Source: Sinomicrobium pectinilyticum (GTDB taxonomy: Bacteria; Bacteroidota; Bacteroidia; Flavobacteriales; Flavobacteriaceae). From it: DNA of 64,000 nt. The position numbers and the translations under genes are program-made. Under the pieces are notes generated by a model, which worked only from the letters and a program-made list of their open reading frames with translations, was not told the origin of the DNA and ran no database searches. The stretch is taken from NCBI RefSeq assembly GCF_003725735.1, contig NZ_RJTM01000102.1, positions 1 through 64,000 on the forward strand. Reading direction: 5' to 3'. This document shows, piece after piece, positions 26,148 to 36,012 of this stretch (positions are counted from its first letter, which is position 1; the number at the start of each line of letters is the position of its first letter).

Positions 26148-26790
26148 AGCATAGGGGTTTATGCTTTGCCTGACACTGAGAGTCGAACGTTTTAAAATTT
26201 AAGGACTACACTCCGGCTGCTGGCATATTGAAATAAAATTACTGCTTTCAATATTAAAACCGGTATCCTAAGTGGATACAAAAAGTATAACGGGGGAATA
26301 CTTTTGTGTAAGGTTTTTAACAATTTCGCTTACATACACGTCGTATTTCAGAGGTCTAATTCTCGAAACTCCGAACTTGAAATGGGGGTCTTATTTAAAA
26401 CAGGCTCCAAAAACAATATAAAGTTCCCAAATCCAAAACGAAAACATTTATGCCAGAGGGAGAAAGATTTATCTATAAGGGAGTTTTTTGGGTGGGAAAA
26501 TTGTTAATCCATGTGTTATCTTTAGGTTTTAAGGGATTTTTCGACATAGTCGATACAAAATCCCAATTTAGGGGGTGTTCTATTTATATAAAGGAGAAAA
26601 ATCAGGTTCACTTAATTTCTTTCTGGTCGAGCCCTTTGGTGCTTTGACATGCTTAGCTGGAAAGAACGGATAAAGTGAGCCACCCAAAACGGATAAAAAT
26701 GGGCAGTGAAAATTTTGTTACCTAAAAAATAAAAAACCCAGTGAAATCAGTACTTCATAAGGTTTTACGTATCTTGTGTGAATTTAAATG
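26148..26790. other. Intergenic region with possible IS end
   Basis: No supported gene. At 26665-26704 a short pattern, ACGGATAAA then GAGCCACCCAAA and again ACGGATAAA then ATGGGCA, resembles the repeated terminal motifs of IS21-type elements, but no istA or istB gene is present. The rest is AT-rich with only short meaningless frames. Confidence 0.35.
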
Positions 26791-26794
26791 AATT

Positions 26795-26903
26795 ATCATC
26801 AAGATTCTTGCCTTGCAAGATTCGGGTCGTTCGGTTTCTGATCTCAGCCGGGAGCAGGGCATCAGTCAGGCGACATTTTACAATGGAAGGGTAAGTATTC
26901 GGT
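26795..26903 (+). pseudogene. Fragment of IS3-family OrfA (HTH) transposase
   Basis: Translation gives 'IIKILALQDSGRSVSDLSRE' and 'QGISQATFYN', the helix-turn-helix of IS3-type OrfA. A 1-nt deletion near 26883 breaks the next expected stretch (NWKGKYSVV appears in the shifted frame). Upstream start and downstream OrfB are missing. It abuts another gene fragment on the opposite strand at about 26903. This is IS debris. Confidence 0.7.
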
Positions 26904-27210
26904 GGTACAGCGTCCCCAGTAATGGTTTTGTCCATCGCTAAGCATTGGCTCCCCGTAATTTTCCAGTTTATGGGCCAGCCAGAGGGTTACTATCCACCAT
27001 TCATAGATCTCCCACATCTACTGTTCAGCATTTTGCAGGGCTTCAATGTCATTTTCAAGGGCAGAGATACGGCTGATTAAAGCGGCATTATCCGGCTCGT
27101 CTTCCAGTTTTAATTCCGCTTCCGGAAGCTCTTCAGACCAGGTTTCCAGTTGGTCGTCTTTTTCCGTTTCACAGTAGGTATTTCCCGCTGCATCCCCACA
27201 GGCGCTTCAG
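26903..27210 (-). pseudogene. Truncated gene remnant, conserved Bacteroidota hypothetical
   Basis: One minus-strand frame reads 'GDAAGNTYCETEKDDQLETW', then an acidic stretch, then an in-frame TAG (27018-27020 region), then 'MWEIYEWWIVTLWLAHKLEN' and 'YGEPMLSDGQNHYWGRCTT', where it is cut by the IS3 fragment. The WGR.TTGQ-type ending is familiar from small conserved Bacteroidota proteins often found on mobile elements; I cannot name the family. The internal stop plus truncation make it a pseudogene. Confidence 0.6.
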
Positions 27211-27916
27211 CAGCCCTAAGCCTACCTTTGTACAATGATTCATGTGTAGATCAAACTTTTTGGTATTTTAAAAGTATGTACACGATGCGTACATCGTTTA
27301 TACTTTGTTTTAAGTTTAGGAATAAATTCTTGGTAATTTGGTATATGGGAATCGGACTAAAAAATCGGTTTTCATATTAAGCCTTGTTAATCGGAAATAG
27401 GTCACCTTCTTGCGAATGTCCTATACCATAGCCGGAAGGGAACAACCCAGCTAGCGGACAGGCTCCCTCCGTGTGATTCATTTTTTTGTTGTATTCATAA
27501 GAGAGGAATTGGATATTTATTGCTTGTCTTTAACTTTCCGAAAATAATCTTCCATTTTGAGCAACAAACTGATAATCCCTGGACTCGCCTTCATACTTTT
27601 TAGAAGGGATTAAGGATAAACGACGAAGGAACGCGGGAATGATATTTTCGAAATTTATCTTAAACAAACAGGAATAGGTCTTAGTAGAATTGAGAGAGTA
27701 GAATATGTATTAGGTGAACTATATAAAAAGTAATTTTTTACCTGATTACGGAAATCCATAATGAAGATCCCGAATATTCACTTAATTTTATCTGAAAACC
27801 ATTACAATATAAATTGTTTTGGCCTCATTGATCCTTACTGCTTCCCGTCTGGTGTTTTTTTACCAGGGAGTTGTTGCTCTGATTTTTATATTAAACCTGC
27901 TCCAATTCATCATATT
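27211..27916. other. Region upstream of terpene synthases, gene debris only
   Basis: About 700 bp. Near 27631-27732 a plus-strand frame reads 'GNDIFEIYLKQTGIGLSRIE' and 'RVEYVLGELYKK' before a stop, which looks like the end of a lost gene. The box TACCTTTG near 27221 may be part of a promoter. The open frame leading into the terpene synthase from 27761 has poor protein character before the ATG at 27917. Confidence 0.4.
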
Positions 27917-28921
27917 ATGAACATTAAGAAAATTCTTCAGAATGAATTCCGCTACCCCTTTCCCTGTTTTAAAAATCCGTATGTAGACACCTTGCAACAC
28001 ATTACGGATAATGAATGGATAGACGGGGCCTATCTTTATCTCTACCAAGAGAATGAAGCCGTTCGTAAAAAATACAAAAACACCCGAACGGCGCATATTG
28101 CTTCACATTGGTTTCCCACAGCGGGCCACGAACGCCTTTTGCCGGTATGCCGGCTGATGCTCTGGACGCTGTATAACGATGATATGTACGAGGAGATCAC
28201 CCCCGAAGAACTTCCTTTCATACGCGATCGTTCCCTGGCTGTGCTCAATGGAGAGATGACAGGAGAAAACTCCCGTATTCCCTTGGAGCCTTTACTAGGC
28301 TCTTTAAGAAAAGAGTTCTTGCTATACCTCGCCCCGGCTTCCTACAACAGGTTTGTCACCATGATAAACCGTTATTTTCACGGTTTGGAAAAGGAGTTGA
28401 TATATAAAGCCAATCATGAATATCCTGGCATTGCCGAATGCCTGGCCATACGGGAAGCCTCCCTTTGTCTTTATCCGTTTTTGCAACTTACGGAGATCGA
28501 CACCGGGGTGACCTTGCCCGATGAAATTCATGACCACCCTGTGATCAGGAGGTTACAGACCCTGGCCAGCCGGATGATGCTTTTGTACAACGACGTGCAG
28601 TCTTTACAGAAAGACCAGCTTACCGGGGGGATTTATTACAACATGGTAAAGGTCATCGAATATCAGAAAGGGATTTCTATCGAAGCGGCCTGTGCCGAAG
28701 ACATCCGCATGCATAGCGAAGACCTGAAAGAATTTTTGATGTTGCAGCGAAGCCTTCCCGATTTCGGAGAGTGGCATAGCGCTGTAGTTAATTGGGTGCA
28801 CTATATGAGTATTACCCTGAGCGGATGGAAAACGGTCTCCTTTGATCTTGCCCGTTACAATACCACAACGGGATTTCCCTCAGCGGACATGTTAAAAAAC
28901 AATCGGAATATTATAACTTAA
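27917..28921 (+). CDS. Class I terpene synthase 1
   Basis: The product has 334 residues from the ATG at 27917. The upstream ATG at 27761 would add 52 residues unlike the family. The aspartate-rich metal motif is D88-D89-M-Y-E92-E93. The second metal motif, N225-D-V-Q-S229-L-Q-K-D233, keeps N and S but has Asp instead of the usual final Glu. A C-terminal Arg-Tyr pair ('LARY') is present. The fold is the all-helical bacterial terpene cyclase type, which ionises a prenyl diphosphate. No beta/gamma domain is present, so the substrate is probably geranyl, farnesyl or geranylgeranyl diphosphate. A second synthase starts 27 nt downstream. Confidence 0.9.
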   Translation: MNIKKILQNEFRYPFPCFKNPYVDTLQHITDNEWIDGAYLYLYQENEAVRKKYKNTRTAHIASHWFPTAGHERLLPVCRLMLWTLYNDDMYEEITPEELPFIRDRSLAVLNGEMTGENSRIPLEPLLGSLRKEFLLYLAPASYNRFVTMINRYFHGLEKELIYKANHEYPGIAECLAIREASLCLYPFLQLTEIDTGVTLPDEIHDHPVIRRLQTLASRMMLLYNDVQSLQKDQLTGGIYYNMVKVIEYQKGISIEAACAEDIRMHSEDLKEFLMLQRSLPDFGEWHSAVVNWVHYMSITLSGWKTVSFDLARYNTTTGFPSADMLKNNRNIIT

Positions 28922-28948
28922 GGATTCATACTATTAAAAATTAATACC

Positions 28949-29947
28949 ATGCAAAAAACAATACAGGTACCTAAACCCACCTATCCCTGGCCAACCATTC
29001 AAAGCCCCTTGAGCGGCACTTTCTACGAAGAAGAGAACAACTGGTATGACCGGGATTATCAATTTTTATCATCGGAAGCGTTGGCAAGATATAAAAAAAT
29101 GCGATTGGTTGACGTAGGGCCTTATATGGTACCCACAATTACCGACCGGGACAAAGTGCGTGCCATTGCACGTTTTGTAATTTACATGACAATAACAGAT
29201 GATTATGTAGAACTTTTACCGGTAGCGGAAATAGCGGCTTTCAGGGACCGGATTTTTGATGTAATGATGGGGGACGATCCCCGGCCGGAAGAAATGGGGA
29301 TACTTCGTCAAATGCAAACCGGCAGAAAGGAATGGATCGCCCTCGGGATGCCCGACTTCTGGATGGAACGGATAGCCAGGAATTATAAATACCGCTTTAT
29401 TGCTGATGGGATCATGGAGGAATCACCGTATAAGATCAGTAAAGACATTCCCCCCGTTTCCCTCTTTCATTTGATTCGCGCCAATTCTATTGGAATGATA
29501 CCATTTATTGATCAGATTAGTCCCTTGACCGGTTTTGCTTTGCCTGACTTTATTTATAATCATACGGTTATCCAGCGCCTGGTAATGCTTGAGGCCATAA
29601 TTGTTGCGCTCCAAAATGACTTTGCCAGTATCAAAAAGGAGATACCGATAGAATCAGAGATGTTCAATATCATCACATTATTACAGCATCATAACAAACT
29701 GTCTTTTGATGAAGCCTGTGCGGAAGGGATGAGGATTCATGATGAATTTGTAGATGAATTTGTAACATTATCAAACCATCTTCCGGATTTCAGTCCGTAT
29801 CAAAAAGAAACAGAAGAGTTTATTTACTACATAAAACTAATGATCAGTGGTTTGAATTCCTGGTATTATCGAAGTGGAACACCACGGTATGAACCAGGGG
29901 GGTATCCTGTACCACCAAAAAGGAATGGTGAAACGGATCAAGATTAA
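28949..29947 (+). CDS. Class I terpene synthase 2
   Basis: The product has 332 residues. The metal motifs are D84-D85-Y-V-E88 and N223-D-F-A-S227-I-K-K-E231, the latter matching the NSE consensus exactly. The C-terminal Arg-Tyr pair is in 'GTPRYEPGGY'. Sequence similarity to synthase 1 is visible along the whole length (for example 'ISPLTGFALPDFIYNHTVIQ' against 'GVTLPDEIHDHPVIRRL'), so the pair arose by duplication and diverged. With intact motifs in both, they may make two products or act on different prenyl diphosphates. It is followed by a polyketide synthase after 359 nt. Confidence 0.92.
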   Translation: MQKTIQVPKPTYPWPTIQSPLSGTFYEEENNWYDRDYQFLSSEALARYKKMRLVDVGPYMVPTITDRDKVRAIARFVIYMTITDDYVELLPVAEIAAFRDRIFDVMMGDDPRPEEMGILRQMQTGRKEWIALGMPDFWMERIARNYKYRFIADGIMEESPYKISKDIPPVSLFHLIRANSIGMIPFIDQISPLTGFALPDFIYNHTVIQRLVMLEAIIVALQNDFASIKKEIPIESEMFNIITLLQHHNKLSFDEACAEGMRIHDEFVDEFVTLSNHLPDFSPYQKETEEFIYYIKLMISGLNSWYYRSGTPRYEPGGYPVPPKRNGETDQD

Positions 29948-30306
29948 GTTTGATATCGTTCCCAAGAGCGGGGTGGGGATAAGTGTTATTCTTCCTTCCT
30001 AGCGGGATATAGATGAAGATTATATTCTTTTTCAGGATTGAACTGCCGGTTTTTTTAGCATCTTGACAGAATGAGGGAGAGGATATTATGTATCTCACAA
30101 ATCTTAAGGTGTCATTGGTATGATGTTTGTTTTTTCCTACATTTAGTATGGTTAAATATTTATGAATTTATACTCGGATGTTGACCCAAAAGAAATCACA
30201 TAATATATGTTAAAATATTTTTGTTTTAACCAGTCAACGGATTCTATTTTATAATCAATACAGATGAAAATACTTACTTGACTTATAAACTTAAAACTGA
30301 TTTTTC
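29948..30306 (+). other. Leader region of the polyketide synthase gene, 359 bp
   Basis: No gene. A TATTTTTG box at 30216-30223 fits the promoter -7 element, but no good upstream TTTG is found at the right distance. The stretch probably holds the polyketide synthase promoter. Confidence 0.4.
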
Positions 30307-33300
30307 ATGTATGATAAAGCCCCAACTTATTCAGACAGAAACGATTCTTCTTGTCAAAAAGGCATAGCCATAGTAGGCATGTCCTGCCGTTTTCCCCGGG
30401 CATCTACATTATCGGAATTCTGGGAATTACTGAAACAAGGTAAAAACACGGTTACCTCCATACCCAAAGAAAGATGGGAGGTGGCGGATTTTTATGACCC
30501 TTCCCCCGAAGCCGTGAATAAAACCCATCAACGGGAGGCTTCGATGCTAACGGATATTCACGATTTTGACCCTTTGTTTTTCCGTATTTCCCCGGCGGAA
30601 GCTTCCGAAATGCACCCTTCCCAGAAATTAATGCTGGAACTGGTATGGGAAGCTATAGAAAATTCGAATATACCGTTCGATAAAGTACAGGGAAGCCGGG
30701 CCGGAGTGTATATAGGAAACATATGGAATGATTTTGAACATTATTGCCGGCAGAAAAATGCGTTGGTATCCTCACATTCTGCATTAGGACGGGCTGCCAA
30801 TATAATTGCCAACCGGATCTCGTTTGTTTATGGTTTTACCGGCCCCAGCCTGGTCGTGGATACCGGTTGTTCCGCCTCCCTGGTAGCCCTGCACCTGGCA
30901 TGTAGGAGTTTGTGGGAAGGAGATACGGAACTGGCTGTTGCGGGTGGGGTCAACCATCTTCTCGATCCCGGGCAGTATGTTTTGCTTTCGAAATTCGGCG
31001 GATTGTCTGTACAAGGACAATGCAGTGCATTTGACAAGGGGGCGGACGGTTTTGTTCGCGGAGAGGGCGGAGGGGTTCTCCTGTTAAAAGAATTGTCCCG
31101 GGCAGAAGCGGATGGAGATATGATCTATGCCGTTATACGCAATACGGCCGTCAATAATAACGGCCATAATGCAAACTTGCCAGCTACCAGTATCCCTGCG
31201 CAGGAACAATTGCTCCATAAAATCTATAAAGAATGTGGAATAGCCCCGCATGAAGTACATTATGTGGAAGCCCACGGAACCGGTACTAAAGTGGGAGATC
31301 CTACGGAGGCTAAAGCCCTTGGAACATTTTTTTCCAGGGAAAGAGAAGAAAACAAGTTGTACATTGGTTCTGTAAAAACAAATATAGGGCACCTGGAAGG
31401 CGCGGCAGGTATTGCAGGGGTGATAAAAGCGGTACTCTCCATGCAACACAAACAGTTACCGGCAAGTCTCCACTATCGGACCCCGAATCCCGATATTCCC
31501 TTCGAATCCCTCAAACTTGCGGTACAGCATCAACTCACTTCGTGGCCTGTTCTTAACGGGGAACGTTTGAAAGCCGGGGTCAATTCCTTCGGATGGGGAG
31601 GGACCAATGCCCATGTGATCCTGGAAGAATACCGGGAAAGTTACGCTATTACAAAGTCCCCTGCACCGATTACCCGAACAGGGTATTGCCTCCCGGTCTC
31701 GGCTAAATCCACAGCGGCCTTAAAAGATTATACAAGGGCTTATGCCGCAATATTAAAAAATGCGCCGGACACTGTTGTTCGGGATATTTGTGTTGCATCC
31801 GCTATGTTAAAACCGGCTTTTGATCACCGGGTATTATTTACGACAGAGCACAGGGATGAATTGCTCGAAGCACTGGAAAATTTTGCACAGGGGACGGAGG
31901 AGATCATCCCCCTTAATCTATCCTCATCCATAAATAAGTTGGTCATGGTGTTTCCCGGGCAAGGAGGACAATGGATTGGCATGGGAAAGGAACTTCTTAA
32001 AAAAGAGCCGGTGTTTAAAGAGGTCATAGAAGCCTGTGCCCGGGCTTTCCGTTCCTACACGGACTGGAACCTGGTGGAGGTGCTGCAAGCTACTCCGGAG
32101 ATCAACCGTTTACAGGAAATCGATGTCATCCAACCTGCCTTGTGCGCCATACAAATTGCGCTGGCCAGGCTTTGGATGTCCTGGGGCATATACCCGGATG
32201 GAGTGGTAGGACATAGTATGGGGGAGGTGGCAGCTGCACATATTGCGGGGATATTATCCCTGGATGATGCCGCCCGTATTATCTGTAAGCGTAGCGCCCT
32301 GATGAAAACAGTGAGTGGTAAGGGAGGGGCGATGATGGTCACGGAACTGTCCTATAAAGAAGCCAGTGGATGGATAGAAAGGGAATACCCGGAATTGTCC
32401 GTTGCCGTAAACAACAGTCCCAGGTCTACCGTATTGGCGGGAGACCAAAAAGTTATGGATAAGGTCAAATCCGTACTGGAGCAGCGGGATATTTTCTGTC
32501 GGCAGGTAAAAGTGGATGTGGCTTCCCACAGTAGGCAAATGGATCCGCTTACAGGAGAACTCAAGGAAGCACTACAGGATATTAAACCACAACCCGGAAC
32601 GATCCCGGTTTTCTCTACTTGCCGGAATAAGATAGTAGACGGGGAGGAACTTCATGCAGATTACTGGGTGGATAACCTGCGAAATACGGTACAGTTCACT
32701 TCTGCTATGACATATTTGATGAATGAGGGATATACGGTTTTTATGGAGATCGGACCCCATCCCGTGTTGTCGAACGCGATAAAGGAGTGTGCCGGAGATT
32801 TTAAAAAACAAATAATTACGGCAGCCTCGCTTTACCGGGAAGAACCGGAACTGCCATCACTGTACAGAAACCTGGGAAACTTATACGAACAGGGGTATAC
32901 TATAGATTGGACCCGTTTTTACGGTACCACCAAGGCACCGGATGTGGTATTACCGAATTATCCTTTTCAGCGCGAACATTTTGAGATCAAAGACAGGTCT
33001 CACCTGGTGACCGATACCGGAAAAAGTCCCCGGTTCCCGTTAGAGGGGAAGGCCATACCTCTTGCCGATTCCGAAGATACCCGCTACCTGGAAAGGCAAA
33101 TCAGCCTGGAAATGTTACCTTTCCTAAAAGATTTCAGGATTAATGATGCTTTTGTCATCCCCGAATCGGTTTATATCGAAATGCTCTTACAGGTAGTAGG
33201 CAAAGAGAACACTACAGATGTTCCAGTTATTACCGGGCTACATTTTTTGAAATCCGTTATTTTACCACTAGAAGGATGTATAACCATACAATTCAAGTTA

Positions 33301-35064
33301 GATCGTCAGGATAAAGGTTTTTCGTTTAAATTCTTTGTAAAGGCCGATCATATATATGATGACGGTCAATGGGAACCGGTTGCTATGGGAAAGATTGTTT
33401 TCCGGTCACAGGCTGAATTACATTTCACAAAAACTGTAGAGCTCCTCCGGACGGATGAAATTCCCGAGGCATTATCTTATTACAATGCCCTTCGAACACT
33501 GGGATTAGATTATCAGGGTTCGTTCCTGGGACTTCGGGAGATCGGCAAGAATGACAGGTTCCCGGAAGAGGTACATTTTCGTATCCGGCCGGACAAGCAC
33601 ATCCTGGAGTCCGCAGATAGCTATCGGGTACATCCGGGATTACTGGATGCTTGTTTTCAGCCGATATACTATACAGCCATAGAAAATACCGGAATACAAC
33701 CCGGGCGGGCTGCATTTCTTACAGCTGCGGAAGAAATAACAATAGCCGGTATTCCGGATGGTGCCCAGGAGTTGTATGGAAGCATTGTATTCGGAATACT
33801 GAAAAATGAAGAAGGGGGAGGGACGACCATTTCCGCAGATATAGCTATTTATGATTATACCGGAAATCCGGTACTGAAAATAAAAAAACTGGAAGGAAAA
33901 CTACTTGGAGAACAGCTTGCACAAGACCATTATTTAGGGACCTTTTCTCATCCGGAACAAGGTGAAGAACAGGATAGTGAAGAATTCCTCTCCCGTTTTC
34001 AATCCCTTTCTTCCAGGGAGGAAAAGCAGGAAGCGGCAGAGCAGCTGTTGGTGAAGCATGTTGCGGGAATCACCAAAATACCCCCGGGCCGTATCCGCCC
34101 TTCCGTAACATTTAAAGATGTCGGCGTAGATTCGCTTATGACCCTACTGCTGCGCAATGACCTGGAGGAAGAACTTTCCTTGAAATTACCGGTCTCCGCC
34201 TTCTGGTCTCATCCTAGCATAGCGGCTTATGCTGCACTGATTGTGGGTATTATGGATAATCGGGAAGATAAGGAACATTCTTTAGCTACAGGCACGAATA
34301 AGGTGGCTGTGGATATTACGGATTGGCTTGTTATTTCCCGGCCTCGTCCGGAATCCCGATACAGATTGTTTTGCTTTCACGATGCCGGGGGGGATTCTTC
34401 TTTGTTTCGGGGATGGGAGCACCTGTTAGGGACAGATATAGAACTGGTAGCTGTGGAACTGCCGGGGCGGGGAACGAGGTTAACTGAAAATGCCTATACG
34501 GATATACATCGGCTTGTTACCGATATCATATCGGAACTTTTACCGATCCTGGATAAACCTTTCCTGTTTTTTGGTCACAGTATGGGGGGATTACTGGCAT
34601 TTGAGATTGCAAGGGAACTTAGAAACTTACATTATAACTTGCCCGAAAAACTGATCCTTTCGGGAATGCCCGGGCCTGTGAATTATTTCCCCCGGGAAGT
34701 AATGAGTACATTTAACGATACAGAGCTCACCGGGATATTTCCACATCTAGAAAAAATTCGACACCAGGATAAGGAATTGTTTCAATTGTTGATAAAACGC
34801 TTACGGGACGATTTGCTTCTACTGAATCGTTACCGTTATGTCCCGAAGCAAAAGTTGCCTGTTCCCCTGATAACCATTCATGGCAAGGAAGACCAGCGTG
34901 TTAACAGGGAACAGGTCGAAGAATGGCGTTTTGAAACCTCACAACCGGTTAAAGTGATTTCCAGGCCGGGAGGACACCGCTACCTGGAAAATGATCGTTT
35001 GTACCTAACCGCTATGATAGCGGAGGAAGTAAGAGCGCTGGTACCGGATAAAATAGTATTATAA
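30307..35064 (+). CDS. Type I polyketide synthase, single module KS-AT-DH*-ACP-TE
   Basis: The product has 1585 residues. Ketosynthase (15-440) has C188 in 'DTGCSASLVALH', H323 in 'EAHGTGTKVGDPTEA' and H362 in 'NIGHLEGAAGIAG'. Acyltransferase (about 545-840) has S637 in GHSMGE. A dehydratase-like domain (about 900-1180) has F943 and D947 where HxxxGxxxxP needs His and Gly; the second motif 'LLDACFQ' keeps Asp, so it is probably inactive. ACP: S1276 in 'GVDSLMTL'. C-terminal type II-like thioesterase: S1425 in GHSMGG. Ketoreductase and enoylreductase are absent. It probably makes a short unreduced chain, released by the thioesterase, perhaps to decorate the terpene. Confidence 0.92.
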   Translation: MYDKAPTYSDRNDSSCQKGIAIVGMSCRFPRASTLSEFWELLKQGKNTVTSIPKERWEVADFYDPSPEAVNKTHQREASMLTDIHDFDPLFFRISPAEASEMHPSQKLMLELVWEAIENSNIPFDKVQGSRAGVYIGNIWNDFEHYCRQKNALVSSHSALGRAANIIANRISFVYGFTGPSLVVDTGCSASLVALHLACRSLWEGDTELAVAGGVNHLLDPGQYVLLSKFGGLSVQGQCSAFDKGADGFVRGEGGGVLLLKELSRAEADGDMIYAVIRNTAVNNNGHNANLPATSIPAQEQLLHKIYKECGIAPHEVHYVEAHGTGTKVGDPTEAKALGTFFSREREENKLYIGSVKTNIGHLEGAAGIAGVIKAVLSMQHKQLPASLHYRTPNPDIPFESLKLAVQHQLTSWPVLNGERLKAGVNSFGWGGTNAHVILEEYRESYAITKSPAPITRTGYCLPVSAKSTAALKDYTRAYAAILKNAPDTVVRDICVASAMLKPAFDHRVLFTTEHRDELLEALENFAQGTEEIIPLNLSSSINKLVMVFPGQGGQWIGMGKELLKKEPVFKEVIEACARAFRSYTDWNLVEVLQATPEINRLQEIDVIQPALCAIQIALARLWMSWGIYPDGVVGHSMGEVAAAHIAGILSLDDAARIICKRSALMKTVSGKGGAMMVTELSYKEASGWIEREYPELSVAVNNSPRSTVLAGDQKVMDKVKSVLEQRDIFCRQVKVDVASHSRQMDPLTGELKEALQDIKPQPGTIPVFSTCRNKIVDGEELHADYWVDNLRNTVQFTSAMTYLMNEGYTVFMEIGPHPVLSNAIKECAGDFKKQIITAASLYREEPELPSLYRNLGNLYEQGYTIDWTRFYGTTKAPDVVLPNYPFQREHFEIKDRSHLVTDTGKSPRFPLEGKAIPLADSEDTRYLERQISLEMLPFLKDFRINDAFVIPESVYIEMLLQVVGKENTTDVPVITGLHFLKSVILPLEGCITIQFKLDRQDKGFSFKFFVKADHIYDDGQWEPVAMGKIVFRSQAELHFTKTVELLRTDEIPEALSYYNALRTLGLDYQGSFLGLREIGKNDRFPEEVHFRIRPDKHILESADSYRVHPGLLDACFQPIYYTAIENTGIQPGRAAFLTAAEEITIAGIPDGAQELYGSIVFGILKNEEGGGTTISADIAIYDYTGNPVLKIKKLEGKLLGEQLAQDHYLGTFSHPEQGEEQDSEEFLSRFQSLSSREEKQEAAEQLLVKHVAGITKIPPGRIRPSVTFKDVGVDSLMTLLLRNDLEEELSLKLPVSAFWSHPSIAAYAALIVGIMDNREDKEHSLATGTNKVAVDITDWLVISRPRPESRYRLFCFHDAGGDSSLFRGWEHLLGTDIELVAVELPGRGTRLTENAYTDIHRLVTDIISELLPILDKPFLFFGHSMGGLLAFEIARELRNLHYNLPEKLILSGMPGPVNYFPREVMSTFNDTELTGIFPHLEKIRHQDKELFQLLIKRLRDDLLLLNRYRYVPKQKLPVPLITIHGKEDQRVNREQVEEWRFETSQPVKVISRPGGHRYLENDRLYLTAMIAEEVRALVPDKIVL

Positions 35065-35140
35065 AGAATAAGGCAACTATCGAAGCACATGTTTTTATTC
35101 AGGCATTTATTGAATGAATTATGTAAATAACTGACCAATT

Positions 35141-35587
35141 ATGACAAATAGATTTATTAAGGAAGAAATTGTAGGTACCTGGAAACTGCTTTCATGGGTA
35201 TATTACGATAATGATAACAAACCCGTTCACTATTTCGGAGAAAGTGTTGAGGGGATATTAATGTATGATAAGAGTGGCTTGATGAATGCGCAGTTAATGA
35301 GGCCGGAACGCCCTCTTTTCAATTCCACTTCAATCAATAGTGGTACTCAGGAGGAAATACGCATGGCTTTTGATGGCTACCTGGCTTATTACGGGAAGTA
35401 TGAGGAAACACGCCCCGGTGAAATTGTACATACGGTTGAGGGCAGCCTGCTTCCCAATTGGATTGGGAGTAAGCAAGTGAGGTATGCCCGTGTTGAAGGG
35501 GACGAACTTCTTATATATACGCCTCCCATACCTTCCCAACAGGGAGAGGTTGTTTTTTACCTGAAATGGGTGAGGATTTCCGGGTAA
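35141..35587 (+). CDS. Lipocalin-like domain protein
   Basis: The product has 148 residues with no signal peptide, so it is cytoplasmic. 'EEIVGTWKLLSWVYYDNDNK', 'EGILMYDKSGLMNAQLMRP', 'YYGKYEETRPGEIVHTVEGS' and 'VFYLKWVRI' match the lipocalin-like family (PF13924 type) seen in polyketide and other secondary-metabolite clusters. In some of these it helps cyclise or bind the product. It follows the polyketide synthase by 76 nt and is probably the last gene of the cluster. A binding or cyclisation role here is inference. Confidence 0.8.
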   Translation: MTNRFIKEEIVGTWKLLSWVYYDNDNKPVHYFGESVEGILMYDKSGLMNAQLMRPERPLFNSTSINSGTQEEIRMAFDGYLAYYGKYEETRPGEIVHTVEGSLLPNWIGSKQVRYARVEGDELLIYTPPIPSQQGEVVFYLKWVRISG

Positions 35588-36012
35588 GGTATTTGGAAAT
35601 TAAGGGAGGCTTTTTATTGCGATCTATCGAGACCCATTGCTTCGGGGCAACAGGTATGCGGATAAGTTTAAAATCAAGGGTGAATTTTTAATTTAACTAT
35701 TGGTCTCATAGTTGTTTGTGGTCATTCGAGCGTAGTGGTCATGAGGCGTTTGATTGATCTGCTGAACATTGAATTGGTCCGATCGTTCATGAAAATGCAA
35801 GATCAAAAATACCTGGACAATCTCAGGATAAAGACAGAAGACGGGAACTAACATAATAAAGGGCGTTTGCCAAATGAATGCTACGGTGGCACACCAAAAT
35901 ATCTTTAACAATCCTTATTCAAAATGATGGTTGCTTATTGATCCCGAAAGCGAAGGGGCGATAAAAAGATGAAAGAGGAGAGGATCTGTCTTTTGGATAA
36001 GCTTATCTATAC
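35588..36012. other. Intergenic region, 425 bp
   Basis: No supported gene. Short frames such as 35693-35911 (-) show no protein character. It separates the biosynthetic cluster from the pseudogene to the right. Confidence 0.4.

Noticed and set aside
30181-30223. Full promoter for the polyketide synthase
   Set aside because: A TAnnTTTG box is present, but the only TTG upstream is about 32 bp away, too far for the usual spacing. Only mentioned as a half-site.
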